A program made the translations under genes and the position numbers. Positions 18,823 to 29,825 of a DNA stretch of 64,000 bases are shown one piece after another. The notes beneath the pieces are model-generated. The model had not been told where the DNA came from, made no database searches, and was given only the letters and a program-made list of their open reading frames with translations. This stretch comes from Radicibacter daui (lineage in GTDB: Bacteria; Pseudomonadota; Alphaproteobacteria; Radicibacterales; Radicibacteraceae): contig CP131057.1 in the NCBI GenBank assembly GCA_030657355.1, positions 579,501 to 643,500 of the forward strand, given 5' to 3'. The first letter of the stretch is position 1, and each line of letters starts with the position of its first letter.

Positions 18823-19851
18823 TTAGTTATTGGCGGCGGTCCGCGCGATAGCGCTGCCGTCGCTGTCGAAATCGAAAAGCTCTTCCGGGCTCATCAGGCG
18901 CGGCAGGATCCCCTGCTCATGCAGCTCGGTGGCAAAATCGGCGATCATGTGCCGGTTGACGGCAAAACCGCTGGCATCCCACCCCTCCGGCAGGCCGGCA
19001 GCGGATTTCAGCAGCTCGTCCAGCATCCACGGGGTGGTGTCGGCATATTTGCGGCGCTTTTGCAGCCACAGGCGCTGTGACTGGTCGATGAGGTCGCTGA
19101 GCTCGGCGATCACCCAAGGATGCTCGGCCACGATATCGGCCTTGATGCCAACAAGATGCATGCCCGGCACATACCCGACCGCGGCAAAATAGCTGGCCTC
19201 CGCCGCACGGAAGTCCGGCAGCACCTGCCGAAAGGGCGCTGTGCCGCCAAAATAGCCGTCCGGCATGAAGGGGGTGAAGATAGCGTCAAGCCAGCCGTCG
19301 GCCAGAGCCTCCACCATCGGCCGCTCGCCGGGCATCGCCTCGATGCGGCCGGGGCGGCCAAAACCATCCAGCCGGTCCGTGACCGGATGCGCCCCGGTCA
19401 GGCGGCCGGCATACCAGAAGGCATCTTCCACCCCCACCCCTTCACGGCGCAGCGCGGCACGCGTCCAGGTGTTGCCGGAATCCCGCCAGCCGGTCACGCC
19501 GATGCGCTTGCCCTTGAGGTCGGCAAGGCGGGTAACGGGGCTGTCCTTGCGGGTGATAACGCAGCGGTGGCGGAAGCCGCGCATGATGAAGTTGGGAATG
19601 CCCACCACCGTGCGGTCGCCATCGATGCGCAGCTGGGTGTAACGGCTGAAGGACATTTCCGCCGCATCATAGGCGTCGCTCCTGCCGACATGGCCGACAA
19701 GCGTGCCCACCCTGTCCACCTTGATATCCAGCTTCGGGGAAGAAACATCGCCGAGCACCAGCGGGGTCATATAGTCCCAGTCTCGAAGGGCAAGGCGCAG
19801 GGTAAGCGGCATCTGGAAAGCACTCGCGAAAAACTTGGCCTTCCCCGTCAT
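18823..19851 (-). CDS. Periplasmic-binding-protein-fold protein without signal peptide (4,5-dihydroxyphthalate decarboxylase-like)
   Basis: This 342-residue protein resembles the NMT1/THI5 binding-protein fold and specifically the family that includes 4,5-dihydroxyphthalate decarboxylase (LADLKGKRIGVTGWRDSGNTW is the recognisable core). No signal peptide is present, so it should be cytoplasmic and may be an enzyme rather than a transport component. It is the first gene of the operon read toward the amino-acid importer and is divergent from the MocR regulator. The start may instead be the ATG at 19812, because the operator arm begins right at the 19851 start codon. A decarboxylase role is an inference from the family. 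Confidence 0.75.
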   Translation of the reverse strand: MTGKAKFFASAFQMPLTLRLALRDWDYMTPLVLGDVSSPKLDIKVDRVGTLVGHVGRSDAYDAAEMSFSRYTQLRIDGDRTVVGIPNFIMRGFRHRCVITRKDSPVTRLADLKGKRIGVTGWRDSGNTWTRAALRREGVGVEDAFWYAGRLTGAHPVTDRLDGFGRPGRIEAMPGERPMVEALADGWLDAIFTPFMPDGYFGGTAPFRQVLPDFRAAEASYFAAVGYVPGMHLVGIKADIVAEHPWVIAELSDLIDQSQRLWLQKRRKYADTTPWMLDELLKSAAGLPEGWDASGFAVNRHMIADFATELHEQGILPRLMSPEELFDFDSDGSAIARTAANN

Positions 19852-19902
19852 TAAATGTTCAAAATATGCCGCTCAAATGTTATTACGTTATTGAACATTT
19901 AA
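19851..19902. promoter_or_regulatory. Inverted-repeat operator between MocR gene and its divergent operon
   Basis: A perfect 12-bp inverted repeat, TTAAATGTTCAA (19851-19862) and TTGAACATTTAA (19891-19902), has centres 40 bp apart. A third partial copy, AAATGTT at 19875-19881, lies between the arms. The location in the short divergent gap suggests a MocR binding region controlling both promoters. Confidence 0.6.
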
Positions 19903-19915
19903 ACATGGCGTAAAA

Positions 19916-21244
19916 ATGAGCGACACGAGAGACGCGAACTGGTTCGCCGAAAAAATAAGCGATCGCAGCATTCGGGGAATTGCCATTGAAACCAGCGCGT
20001 TGATCCGTGCCGGCGCACTGCCGGTGGGAACGAAGCTGCCGCCCATCCGCGACCTTGCCTTTGCCCTCGGCATCAGTCCGGCCACCCTCTCCGAAGCCTG
20101 GTCGGAGTTGCGGCGGCAGAAAATCATCACCGGACGGGGCCGCAACGGCACCTGGGTCAGCGGCGACCGGTTCATTGCCAAACCCCAGCGCCTTGCCAGT
20201 GTCGGCAATTATGGCGAGGGCGTGCTGGACCTGACCGCCGCCGTACCCGATGTCGCCCTGCTGCCCCCGCTGGCAAGCGCCATGGCCTATGGCGCCTCGG
20301 CACAGAACCTCAACAGCTATGAGCGCAGCCGCATCCTGCCGGAGCTTGAGGCAGCCATCCGGCCGTTCTGGCCCTATGAGCCAGAAGCCTTTCTTGCCAC
20401 CAATGGCGGTTACAATGCCGTCTACACGCTGATCCACGCCCTGGTGATGCCCGGCGCCACCGTGGCGCTGGAAGACCCGACCGGCATGCGCCTGCTCGAT
20501 ATTCTGGAAGACCGCGGCGCCCGCATTGTGCCGGTCCAATGCGATGGCGAGGGACCAATCCCGGCCTCGCTGGAAGAGGCGATGAAATACCGGCCCGTCG
20601 CCTTCATCTTCCAGCCGCGCCTGCACTCCGTCACCGGCCAGCATGTAAGCCCTGCCCGCCTTTCGGCTCTGGGGGACGTCCTTGCCGGTAGCGATACCCT
20701 GATCGTGGAAGATGACGGGCTCGGCGATGTTTCCGCTGCCCCGCGCCAATCGCTCGGCAGCCGCTATGCCGGGCGCACCATCCACATCCTGTCGCTGTCC
20801 AAGACACACGGGCCGGATCTGCGCCTGGCCGTTCTTTCCGGGCCTCGCCCTGTCGTCGACCAGATCCAGTCCTATCGCAGCTTCAGCGCCGGCTGGACGA
20901 GCCGCCTGTTACAGGGCGCCGCTGCCTGGCTCCTGCGCAACGAGGCTACCGGCAAGCGCATTGCCGAAGCCAGAGGCCTTTACCAGCAACGCCGCGACGG
21001 CCTGATCAGGGCTTTGCGGGAACGCGGCGTTACCGCCGCATGGGGCAGTGGCCTGTGCGCCTGGGTTCCCGTGGCGTCGGAACCCTTTGCCGTGGTCACA
21101 CTCGCCGCCCGCGGCATCGCCGCCCATCCGGGGACCAAATTCTCCATGCTGCAGAGCCAGCACCTGCGTGTCGCCACCGCCATCCTCACCGACCGCTGCG
21201 AAGAGGTGGCGGACGCCATCGCTCTGGCAGCGGCCGGGCACTGA
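19916..21244 (+). CDS. MocR-type transcriptional regulator (GntR HTH fused to PLP aminotransferase fold)
   Basis: This 442-residue fusion has a winged helix at about residues 10-85 (GTKLPPIRDLAFALGISPATLS, split here by the turn) followed by a fold-type-I aminotransferase domain. The PLP Schiff-base lysine is K296 in LSLSKTHGPDLRLAV. The PLP domain senses amines or amino acids rather than catalysing transamination in characterised MocR proteins. It is divergent from the operon with the binding-protein-fold enzyme, amino-acid importer and M20 hydrolase, which it probably controls through the inverted repeat at 19851-19902. Its intergenic region is unusually AT-rich. Confidence 0.92.
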   Translation: MSDTRDANWFAEKISDRSIRGIAIETSALIRAGALPVGTKLPPIRDLAFALGISPATLSEAWSELRRQKIITGRGRNGTWVSGDRFIAKPQRLASVGNYGEGVLDLTAAVPDVALLPPLASAMAYGASAQNLNSYERSRILPELEAAIRPFWPYEPEAFLATNGGYNAVYTLIHALVMPGATVALEDPTGMRLLDILEDRGARIVPVQCDGEGPIPASLEEAMKYRPVAFIFQPRLHSVTGQHVSPARLSALGDVLAGSDTLIVEDDGLGDVSAAPRQSLGSRYAGRTIHILSLSKTHGPDLRLAVLSGPRPVVDQIQSYRSFSAGWTSRLLQGAAAWLLRNEATGKRIAEARGLYQQRRDGLIRALRERGVTAAWGSGLCAWVPVASEPFAVVTLAARGIAAHPGTKFSMLQSQHLRVATAILTDRCEEVADAIALAAAGH

Positions 21245-21309
21245 CAGGACCGCTCCGGCAATTGCGCCTGCTACCGCGAACCGGGACACAAAAACGGTTT
21301 CCCTCCGCG

Positions 21310-21942
21310 TTACCCGCCCAGACTGTCCGGCCATTGCAGATCACGCATCAGCGTATCCAGATCAGCGTGGTAATCGAAGCCCGCCGGTGCTGTCGCACGG
21401 TATGAGACCATCCAGCCCTGCCCGGCATAACAAAACAGGTCCGCCTCCGAGCGAAGCGGCTGGACAACCCCGTCAAAAGTCTCTGTGTAGCGGTATATCG
21501 CTCGCAAACCGCGGCCTTTGAACACGACCGACGGAGAGGCAACCTCTCCATCCGAAATCAGTTCGGCGCCCGGATGCACCCGAATGATCGTTTCCTTCAT
21601 CGCCTCCCAGAGCTGCCTGCAAAGATGATCCTTGGCTTCGGCAACCACCTTTGGCGGAGAACCCAGCGAAATGACAGGCGGTGCAGGCTTAACATAGATC
21701 GTGACAGCAAGGCTTTTATCGCCGGCATCCTTGTTGTACCCGGCGCTGATGTTCGTTTTTTCGGAATTATATTCAGTAATATCGCTGCGTATGAACGCCC
21801 CCGGAGCGACGGGGAAGATAAAGCCCGTCGCCTGATGCACATAAGGTCCTGTCGGATTGAACGTCGCTGGCCGATCGGATGACTGCATCTGCGGCACACA
21901 CCCCGCAAGCAGGGCGGCCACTGTTACGACGCTCCACTTCAT
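21310..21942 (-). CDS. Hypothetical lipoprotein
   Basis: I do not recognise a family. The 210-residue product begins MKWSVVTVAALLAGC, a short lipoprotein signal peptide with lipobox LAGC and lipidated C15. The mature protein is Gly/Pro rich at first, then mixed alpha/beta with one further pair of cysteines (DHLCRQLW and LFCYAGQGW). The ATG at 21942 is chosen because it directly precedes the signal peptide. A longer in-frame start would bury the signal peptide. It lies downstream of a second lipoprotein gene on the same strand, in a region of lower GC than the flanks, and is convergent with the MocR gene. Confidence 0.75.
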   Translation of the reverse strand: MKWSVVTVAALLAGCVPQMQSSDRPATFNPTGPYVHQATGFIFPVAPGAFIRSDITEYNSEKTNISAGYNKDAGDKSLAVTIYVKPAPPVISLGSPPKVVAEAKDHLCRQLWEAMKETIIRVHPGAELISDGEVASPSVVFKGRGLRAIYRYTETFDGVVQPLRSEADLFCYAGQGWMVSYRATAPAGFDYHADLDTLMRDLQWPDSLGG

Positions 21943-22101
21943 GCTTTCACGGTCCTTCACTTGAAGATTGATGTACCACGTACCGGGGCTCACATCTCCC
22001 CGCCCCAACCAAGTAGCGAGCGGGCCCGACGTCAACACCCTCCCTGACCCTGAGATCCCTGTCGAGATGCAACTCTACCGGGCCGGTGCGCAAGGGAACC
22101 C

Positions 22102-22788
22102 TCACATGTGGCTCGTTATGTTGGTCATGATCGTTCTCACGGCGGTGCGCCAGCCCTCTTCTATCAATTGCGGGTTTGCCCGCAATTCATCCGGCGTCTT
22201 TCCGTCAACCGGGTTTCCCGCCGGCTGGACATAGTCTTTGGCGCTCCAGATAACCTTTCCATCGGGGCCGGTCAGGGTACATACGATCGTGACGATGGGG
22301 ACCAGTGTGGAGCTAAAGGCATGCGGCATGGCAAACCCATAAACCAGAGCTTTAACCCTTAATGTGGGAGTATTATTGCCCTGCCCGTCCGTCAGATTGA
22401 GTTTGCCTGACTGTTCAAAGGCCTTTCTCGCTTCATCAAGCAGAATCTGGTCAAAGTGAATATTATTGGCTTCGGCAAATTTTTTGAACTTTTCTCCGGG
22501 CGCCCGATTTGCCTCATAGGCAATCGCCGCCCCAATAGCGCCGAAAGCGAACCCGAACTCGCTCCCCGGCCCCATATAATGCATTTCGTCCGGAATAGTG
22601 ACCGCGGGGTCTAAACGTACCTCACCAAGGTTAGGAGCATTCAGCTTGGGCGTTGTGGCACACCCGGTCAATATCAGGCAGGCCGCCGCGAAGAGCGACA
22701 GTCCCAAGCCTCTCCCGGATTGGAACAGGCTGCGGTCGCGACCAGCTGTTTTTTTCGGCGTTGCGGAGATGTGTTTGAAAAAAAGCAT
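22102..22788 (-). CDS. Hypothetical lipoprotein
   Basis: This 228-residue product has a long signal region ending LFAAACLILTGC, with a lipobox LTGC and lipidated C43. A start later than 22788 would shorten the rather long N-terminal region. After the lipidation site comes a proline-rich linker, then a glycine-rich hydrophobic patch (GFAFGAIGAAIAYEAN) and a C-terminal domain with TLTGPDGKVIWSAKDYV, reminiscent of small outer-membrane-associated lipoproteins. I cannot assign a function. It is the upstream partner of the lipoprotein at 21310-21942 on the same strand, with 159 bases between them. Confidence 0.75.
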   Translation of the reverse strand: MLFFKHISATPKKTAGRDRSLFQSGRGLGLSLFAAACLILTGCATTPKLNAPNLGEVRLDPAVTIPDEMHYMGPGSEFGFAFGAIGAAIAYEANRAPGEKFKKFAEANNIHFDQILLDEARKAFEQSGKLNLTDGQGNNTPTLRVKALVYGFAMPHAFSSTLVPIVTIVCTLTGPDGKVIWSAKDYVQPAGNPVDGKTPDELRANPQLIEEGWRTAVRTIMTNITSHM

Positions 22789-23109
22789 TTACGGGTCTGC
22801 AGTTATGTCGCGAATAGGCCTCAGACACCCGCCATTAAATTCAGCCCCTGTCAATCAATTCTTGTTTTATTTGCACCCCCGTCCACGCCACAGCCAATCG
22901 TCATAAAACATACCAGCAGTGCATGCTTGAGCAGCAATATGCATCGCCCTGAAACCGGACTGGAGGGGTAATTGCAAAGCACTTAAACGACAGTTTTAAA
23001 TCAAAGTGCCCTATGTTCAATTACTGCTCCGCATGACGAGCCTCATAATTGAAGAATTTCGGCGCCCCTCAGTCGACAAAGAGAACCTGGCGCCCAAGGG
23101 TATCTAAAT
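22789..23109. other. Intergenic, no gene seen
   Basis: This 321-base AT-richer stretch lies between divergent lipoprotein genes. I see no convincing open frame, RNA gene or strong hairpin. It should contain the two divergent promoters. Confidence 0.5.
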
Positions 23110-23527
23110 ATGCAAATCAAACCCCCTCTTCTCGGCAGTCTGCTGATATTGGCAGCCTTGCTTGGCGCGTGCAGAAGCGGAGAAGTCTTTATGTCCCCAC
23201 CGCTCACCGCCTCGGTAGTCGATGCCCAGACAGGCGCCCCTGTCGAGCGGGCAATCGTCACCATGTGGTCAACGGCAGACACCAGCGTTCGCGTCGGCGG
23301 CAGATCTGACGGCGACGGTCGCATCAACCTTCCCCGCCTTGTTGGGCGTAAAGCCATCATGTTTCCGTTTGTTGCTGATCCGCGGCCTTCAGCAACGATT
23401 GTACGCTTTGAGAAGGCTGGCTACGTGCCAAAGGAGATTAACGACGAGGCCGATATGGTCTACTTCACCGGTCAAAAATTCGTCGAACTGACCCCCTACC
23501 TTAGGCAAACTGGCAACTTTCCGGACT

Positions 23528-25145
<1,618 letters not shown>

Positions 25146-25153
<8 letters not shown>

Positions 25154-26078
25154 TCTTGCGGCCTCCCATTTCAAGGCGCCAGCGCTGCACGGGGTCGAGG
25201 GCGATGCGCATCCAGTTGGACAGCAGGTTGAGCGACAGGGTGGTGAGGATGATGGCTAGGCCAGGCCAGAAGGAAAGCCACCAGGCCGTGGTCAGGTAAC
25301 TGCGCCCCTGCGCGATCATCAGGCCCCAGGTGATATCCGGCGGCTGGATGCCGATGCCGAGGAAGGAGAGCGAACTTTCCGCCAGCATGACGAAGGCGAA
25401 GTCGAGCGTCGCGATCGTCATCAGCGTCGGCAGCACCACCGGCAGGATGTGACGGAAGACGATGCGCCGGGAGGAAGCTCCCATCACCCGCGCGGCGGAG
25501 ACGAACATGCGCTCGCGCACCTCTAGCACCTCGGCGCGCGTGGTGCGCAGATAGACGGGGATACGGGTGATCGCCAGCACCAGCACGAGGTTAAGCACCG
25601 ATGGCCCGGCCATATAGAGCACCACCACCGCCAGCAGCAGCGAGGGGAAGGACATGATGACGTCGGCAAGGCGCATGATGACCTGGCTGACGCCCGGTTT
25701 GGCATAGCCCGCAACAAGCCCCAGCAGCGAGCCCATGATGGAGGAGAAGAACACGGCGCCGGCCGCCACCAGCATGGTGTTCTGCATGGCAACGATGATG
25801 CGCGGCAGGAGCGGCCGGCCGAGCGCATCGGCGCCCAGCACACCCATCCAGCCATTGGCAAAACCGAAGGGCGGCGCGTTGCGCATGCGCAGGTTCTGCT
25901 TCTGCGCGGCGGCATCCAGCAGATGCGGCCCGATGATGGCGAGCACAACGACGACCAGCAGGAAGAGAGCGGCGCACAGGGCGAACTTGTCGGCCCACAG
26001 CATGCGTAGCAGGCGCCGCGCCGCACTCTGCATCTCGGGCAGATCGTCTTCGGCGGTGGAGAGCGAAGTCTCGGTCAT
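25146..26078 (-). CDS. Dipeptide-type ABC transporter permease, DppC type
   Basis: This 310-residue inner-membrane permease starts with an acidic cytoplasmic tail (TAEDDLPEMQSAARRLLRML). It continues with the OppC/DppC N-terminal helix and a core of about five membrane segments. The coupling loop appears near AARVMGASSRRIVFRHILP, and the C-terminal FLGIGIQPPDITWGLMI is diagnostic of the DppC family. It starts 11 bases after the DppB gene and overlaps the ATPase gene by eight bases. It forms the channel with the DppB-type protein. Confidence 0.94.
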
Positions 26079-26089
26079 ATCGCGCTCCT

Positions 26090-27004
26090 TCAGTTCCGGA
26101 TGCGGGGATCGAGCAGCGAATAGGCCAGGTCGATCAGCAGGTTCATGATGAAGATGGCAAGGGCGGTCACCATGATGGCGGCCAGCACCACGTTGAAATC
26201 GCGCTGCAGGATGCTGTCGATCATCAGCTTGCCCACACCGGGAAAACCGAAGATCGTCTCTACCACCACGGCGCCGTTGAGCAGCGCCGCCGCCTGATCA
26301 CCGATCACGGTAATCACCGGCAGCAGCGCGTTGCGCAACGCGTGTACGAAGATGATGGGCCGGGTGCGCACACCCTTGGCGCGCGCGGTCTTCACGTAGG
26401 CGGAGGAAAGCGCGGTGATCATCGAGCCGCGTACCACCTGCACGATGAGCCCGAAGGGCCGGATGAACAGCACGGCAATCGGCAGGATCCAGTGCAGCGG
26501 CGTGCCGGTGCCCGAGGTCGGCACCCAGCCGAGCGAGACGGCAAACACCACGATGCCGACGATGGCGATCCAGAAATCCGGCGCCGAGGCACCGATCAGC
26601 GAGACGAAGGAGGCAAACCGGTCAAAGAAGCCGCCGGCCTTGAAGGCGGCCAGTGAGCCGACCACCACGGCCGCCCCCGTCACCAGAACCATGGTGATGA
26701 CGGCGAGCTGGAAGGTCCAGAGAAAGCCCTCCAGCACCACATCGATGGCAGGCCGGGCCTTGCGGATGCTTTCTCCGAAATTGAGATGGGCGAGATCGAC
26801 GATGTAGTGCCAGAACTGCACCAGCAGCGGATCGTTGAGCCCATGAATTTCACGGAACTGCTCGCGCATTGCATCGGTCGCATCGATCGGCAGGAACAGG
26901 GCCGCCGGATCGCCGGTAAGACGCGAGAGGAAGAAGACAAGCACCACCAGACCCACCAGCGATATGAGGCTGGTCAAAGCGCGCTTTTGAATGAAGCTGG
27001 TCAT
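26090..27004 (-). CDS. Dipeptide-type ABC transporter permease, DppB type
   Basis: This 304-residue inner-membrane permease has the DppB hallmark opening (one membrane helix, then RLTGDPAALFLP) and about six membrane segments in all. The coupling loop reads YVKTARAKGVRTRPIIFVHAL, and the C-terminus LAYSLLDPRIRN is typical of the family. It lies 199 bases downstream of the binding-protein gene, with a strong hairpin in that gap. It pairs with the DppC-type subunit. Confidence 0.94.
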   Translation of the reverse strand: MTSFIQKRALTSLISLVGLVVLVFFLSRLTGDPAALFLPIDATDAMREQFREIHGLNDPLLVQFWHYIVDLAHLNFGESIRKARPAIDVVLEGFLWTFQLAVITMVLVTGAAVVVGSLAAFKAGGFFDRFASFVSLIGASAPDFWIAIVGIVVFAVSLGWVPTSGTGTPLHWILPIAVLFIRPFGLIVQVVRGSMITALSSAYVKTARAKGVRTRPIIFVHALRNALLPVITVIGDQAAALLNGAVVVETIFGFPGVGKLMIDSILQRDFNVVLAAIMVTALAIFIMNLLIDLAYSLLDPRIRN

Positions 27005-27124
27005 GGGGGTAATTGCCTGTATCTGATTTCCATGATGCCCGTTAGGGCACCCGCAGACGCCTTTGACAAGGGTAAGGCTCCAGAGCGCCGGGAACAGAAG
27101 TTTTTCCCTCTGTCTTGAGGGAAA

Positions 27125-27150
27125 CAGGGGAGCCCTGCGGGGCTCCCCTG
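27125..27150. terminator. Hairpin between binding-protein and permease genes
   Basis: A perfect 11-bp stem, CAGGGGAGCCC (27125-27135) with GGGCTCCCCTG (27140-27150), has a four-base loop. On the minus strand, in which the operon is read, the hairpin is followed only by a weak T-rich stretch. It should act as a 3'-end stabiliser or partial terminator for the binding-protein message. Confidence 0.7.
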
Positions 27151-27203
27151 TCCTTTTTGAAAAGGCGGCAACACCGGCTGCCGCCCTTTTTTACCTTTTG
27201 CCC

Positions 27204-28706
27204 TTACTTGAAGCTGATGCTGGAGAGCTGCAGCTGGGCGTTGGTGGCGATGGAGGGCGTGAAGTCCACACGCGGTCCCACACGGGCGAAATCGACCATG
27301 TGGAACAGCAGAACGTCCGCCCAGATATCGTCATGCAGGTACTTGACGAGCTGGGACCACAGCTGGGCACGGGAGTCGCCGGTCGCCTCGGATGCCGCCG
27401 AGATCAGATCGTCGACCTTCGGGTCCTTGAGGCCGGACTGGCGGCCGTCGCTGGCATATTTGAAGAACATGGAGAAGACCGGGTCACCCTTGCTGTTGTC
27501 ATGCATGGCGGTGACAAGCTGCGGCCCCATGTCGGTCGGGTAGGGCTTGGAGTACATCTTCTCGAACTCGGCAACCTCATAGAACTTGAGGTCGACATTG
27601 AAGCCCACTTCCTGCAGCTGCTGCTGGATGGCTTCCATCACTTCGGTGACGTTCGGGAAGTTGGCGGTACGGGCAACCAGCGTCAGCTTGGTGTCAACCG
27701 GCACGCCATCAGCCTTGGCCGCGGCCAGCAGCTTCTTGGCTTCCGCCGGATCATAGGGCGGTACCTTGACGTCCGGGTTCCAGCCGAGCGTCGAGGGCGG
27801 GAACATGGCGACGGCCAGTTCGGTGCCCTTGGGCACCAGCGTGCCGACGAAGGCCTGACGATCGATGGCCAGATTCAGCGCCTTGCGCACCCGCACATCG
27901 TTGATCGGCGCCATCGACTGGTCGAGGCGGATATAGACCGTCTCGGAATTGAGGAAGGAGACGTCCATCTTGGGATCGTCCGCCACGTCGGCAGAGATGG
28001 ACGGAGCGATATCGGCTTCGCCCGTCTTCACCATGGCGGCACGCACGGCCGGGTCCTGGCGGAACACATAGGTCGCCTTGTCGACCTGCGGCTTGTCGCC
28101 CCAGTAATCGTCGCGGCGGGAGAGCACGATCTGCTGGCCCGGCGTCCAGTCCGTCACCTTGTAGGGGCCGGTGCCGACAGGCTGGCGCACGAACTTCACC
28201 GGCGTTTCGGACGGCACGATGGTAACGAGCGACATCAAGAGCGGCAGGATTGGCTGCACCGGGTCGGTCACGAAATCGACGGTGTAGGGATCGACCACCG
28301 AGGCCTGGATGGTCATGTCGCCGAAATAACGCGGCGTTTCGCAGGTGATGGATTTGTCCATCGCGCGGTCGAAGGACGCCTTGACATCGGTGGCATCAAA
28401 ATCGCTGCCATCGGAGAACTTGACGCCCTTGCGCAGGTGGAAGCGCCACTCATTCGGGCTGGTCTGCTCCCAGCTTTCGGCAAGACGCGGCATCAGGCCC
28501 TTCTTGCCGCGCACGTCAAGCTCGGTCAGCGTCTCGTTGACGTTCTCCAGGATGATGCGACCGATGTTGGAGCGGGTCGCCATGCAGGGCTCGAGCAGAT
28601 CGGCCTCTTCATTGAGCACGATCTTGACCGAATGGTCCTGGGCAAGCGCCGGGGCGGCACTTGCCACCAGCGCCAGCGCTCCCAGGAGCAAGGATTTTTT
28701 CAACAT
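27204..28706 (-). CDS. Dipeptide-type ABC transporter substrate-binding protein (SBP family 5)
   Basis: This 500-residue periplasmic protein has a signal peptide (MLKKSLLLGALALVASAAPA, cleaved near ALA-QD). Family-5 features include the FHLRKGVKFSDGSDFDATDV stretch and GTGPYKVTDWTPGQQIVL. The RBS GGGAGGAAA lies just upstream. It starts 53 bases after the DMT transporter gene and heads the importer proper. Members bind peptides, nickel-chelates, sialic acid or plant sugars, so the ligand must be deduced from the neighbours. The divergent Asp-box protein and sugar-acid enzymes suggest a carbohydrate rather than a peptide. Confidence 0.94.
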   Translation of the reverse strand: MLKKSLLLGALALVASAAPALAQDHSVKIVLNEEADLLEPCMATRSNIGRIILENVNETLTELDVRGKKGLMPRLAESWEQTSPNEWRFHLRKGVKFSDGSDFDATDVKASFDRAMDKSITCETPRYFGDMTIQASVVDPYTVDFVTDPVQPILPLLMSLVTIVPSETPVKFVRQPVGTGPYKVTDWTPGQQIVLSRRDDYWGDKPQVDKATYVFRQDPAVRAAMVKTGEADIAPSISADVADDPKMDVSFLNSETVYIRLDQSMAPINDVRVRKALNLAIDRQAFVGTLVPKGTELAVAMFPPSTLGWNPDVKVPPYDPAEAKKLLAAAKADGVPVDTKLTLVARTANFPNVTEVMEAIQQQLQEVGFNVDLKFYEVAEFEKMYSKPYPTDMGPQLVTAMHDNSKGDPVFSMFFKYASDGRQSGLKDPKVDDLISAASEATGDSRAQLWSQLVKYLHDDIWADVLLFHMVDFARVGPRVDFTPSIATNAQLQLSSISFK

Positions 28707-28759
28707 TTGTTTCCTCCCGTTTTTCTGGTTTCAGACTGTTGGAACAAGACGGGACAACA

Positions 28760-29638
28760 TCAGCCTGCCGGCTGACGCCCTCCCGACCGGCTGGCGAGCA
28801 TCGTGGCAAGGCACACGATGGCAGCGCCGGCCCAGGTAGAAGGCGAGGCTGTTTCGCCGAACATCAGCCACGCCATGACGGCAACAAAAGGCAGGCGGAG
28901 AAAATCGAAGGGCGCGACGACCGAGGCATCGGCGAGGCTCATCGCCCGCGTCATCACCACCATGCACAGGGCTCCCAGTGCGCCTTGCAGGGCGAGCAGC
29001 CCAAGCTCGTGCGGGCTGGGAGTGGTCCAGAAGAAAAGCGCCAGCACGAGGGCGATTGGCGTGGTCAAAAGCAGGTTCCACACCACCAGCGTGTCCGGCC
29101 GATCCCCGGCTGACATCGACTTCAGCATCAGCTGGATCAATGCCGTCATCGCGGCGCCGAACAGCGCGAGCCCTGCCGCCGCCGAAATACCGCCCGCTGC
29201 CGGCTTGATGATGATGACCGCCCCGGCAAAACCGGCAACCAGCGCCAGTATCTTGCGCAGCGTCATCACCTCCCCCAGCATCGCCCACGCCCCGAGCCCG
29301 ACGAAGATCGGCGAGGTGAAGGCAATCGCCATGACATCGGTCAGGCGGCCGAGGCCAAGCGCCGCAAACAGCGCCACAAGCGCCAGCAGCTTGAGCCCGG
29401 CCCGCAGCGCGTGCTGGGTCAGCGGAAAATTCGTCTTCAGCACCTCCGGCCGCAGGATTACCCACGGCAGGATGGCCATCGCCCCGAAGGCGGCCCGGAA
29501 AAACCCGATCACGAAAGAATGCACATTGCCGGCAAGCAGCCGCACGATGACGGCATCGCAGGCACCCAGCGCCGCCGCCAGGACGACCAGCGCCAGCGCT
29601 TTCGCCATCGGCTGTGAATTGCCACCCACAAGGGCCAT
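28760..29638 (-). CDS. EamA/DMT-superfamily transporter
   Basis: This 292-residue inner-membrane protein has ten hydrophobic segments in two EamA repeats. It opens with MALVGGNSQPMAKALALVVL and has the repeat signature (FRAAFGAMAILPW, then FLRLPFVAVMAWLMFGE). The ATG at 29638 is preceded by CACGGGAGAGCGCAC, a good ribosome-binding site. It is the first gene of the minus-strand operon that continues into the dipeptide-type importer, and is divergent from the Asp-box gene. It probably exports a metabolite or toxic intermediate. The substrate is unknown. Confidence 0.9.
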   Translation of the reverse strand: MALVGGNSQPMAKALALVVLAAALGACDAVIVRLLAGNVHSFVIGFFRAAFGAMAILPWVILRPEVLKTNFPLTQHALRAGLKLLALVALFAALGLGRLTDVMAIAFTSPIFVGLGAWAMLGEVMTLRKILALVAGFAGAVIIIKPAAGGISAAAGLALFGAAMTALIQLMLKSMSAGDRPDTLVVWNLLLTTPIALVLALFFWTTPSPHELGLLALQGALGALCMVVMTRAMSLADASVVAPFDFLRLPFVAVMAWLMFGETASPSTWAGAAIVCLATMLASRSGGRQPAG

Positions 29639-29692
29639 GTGCGCTCTCCCGTGCCGCCTGTTATTTCCGGCTGGCATGACGGACCATGCGAC

Positions 29693-29721
29693 TTGACACA
29701 TAATCTTGTCAACATTTGTTT
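29693..29721. promoter_or_regulatory. Candidate GntR operator near the DMT/importer promoter
   Basis: TTGAC (29693-29697) and GTCAA (29708-29712) form an inverted repeat with a 10-base spacer. The longer motif CTTGTCAACATTTGTTT (29705-29721) recurs with two mismatches at 29826-29842. The two copies flank the divergent gap. Binding by the FadR-type GntR protein at 34175-34936 is inferred. Confidence 0.5.
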
Positions 29722-29825
29722 AGATCAGGAAACCGAAACCACCGTTGGTGAAATTTATATCATTGATATTAAACATATTTTTTTACCATTTGAGAAAATT
29801 TTGCCAAATTTATCGCCAACATCAA

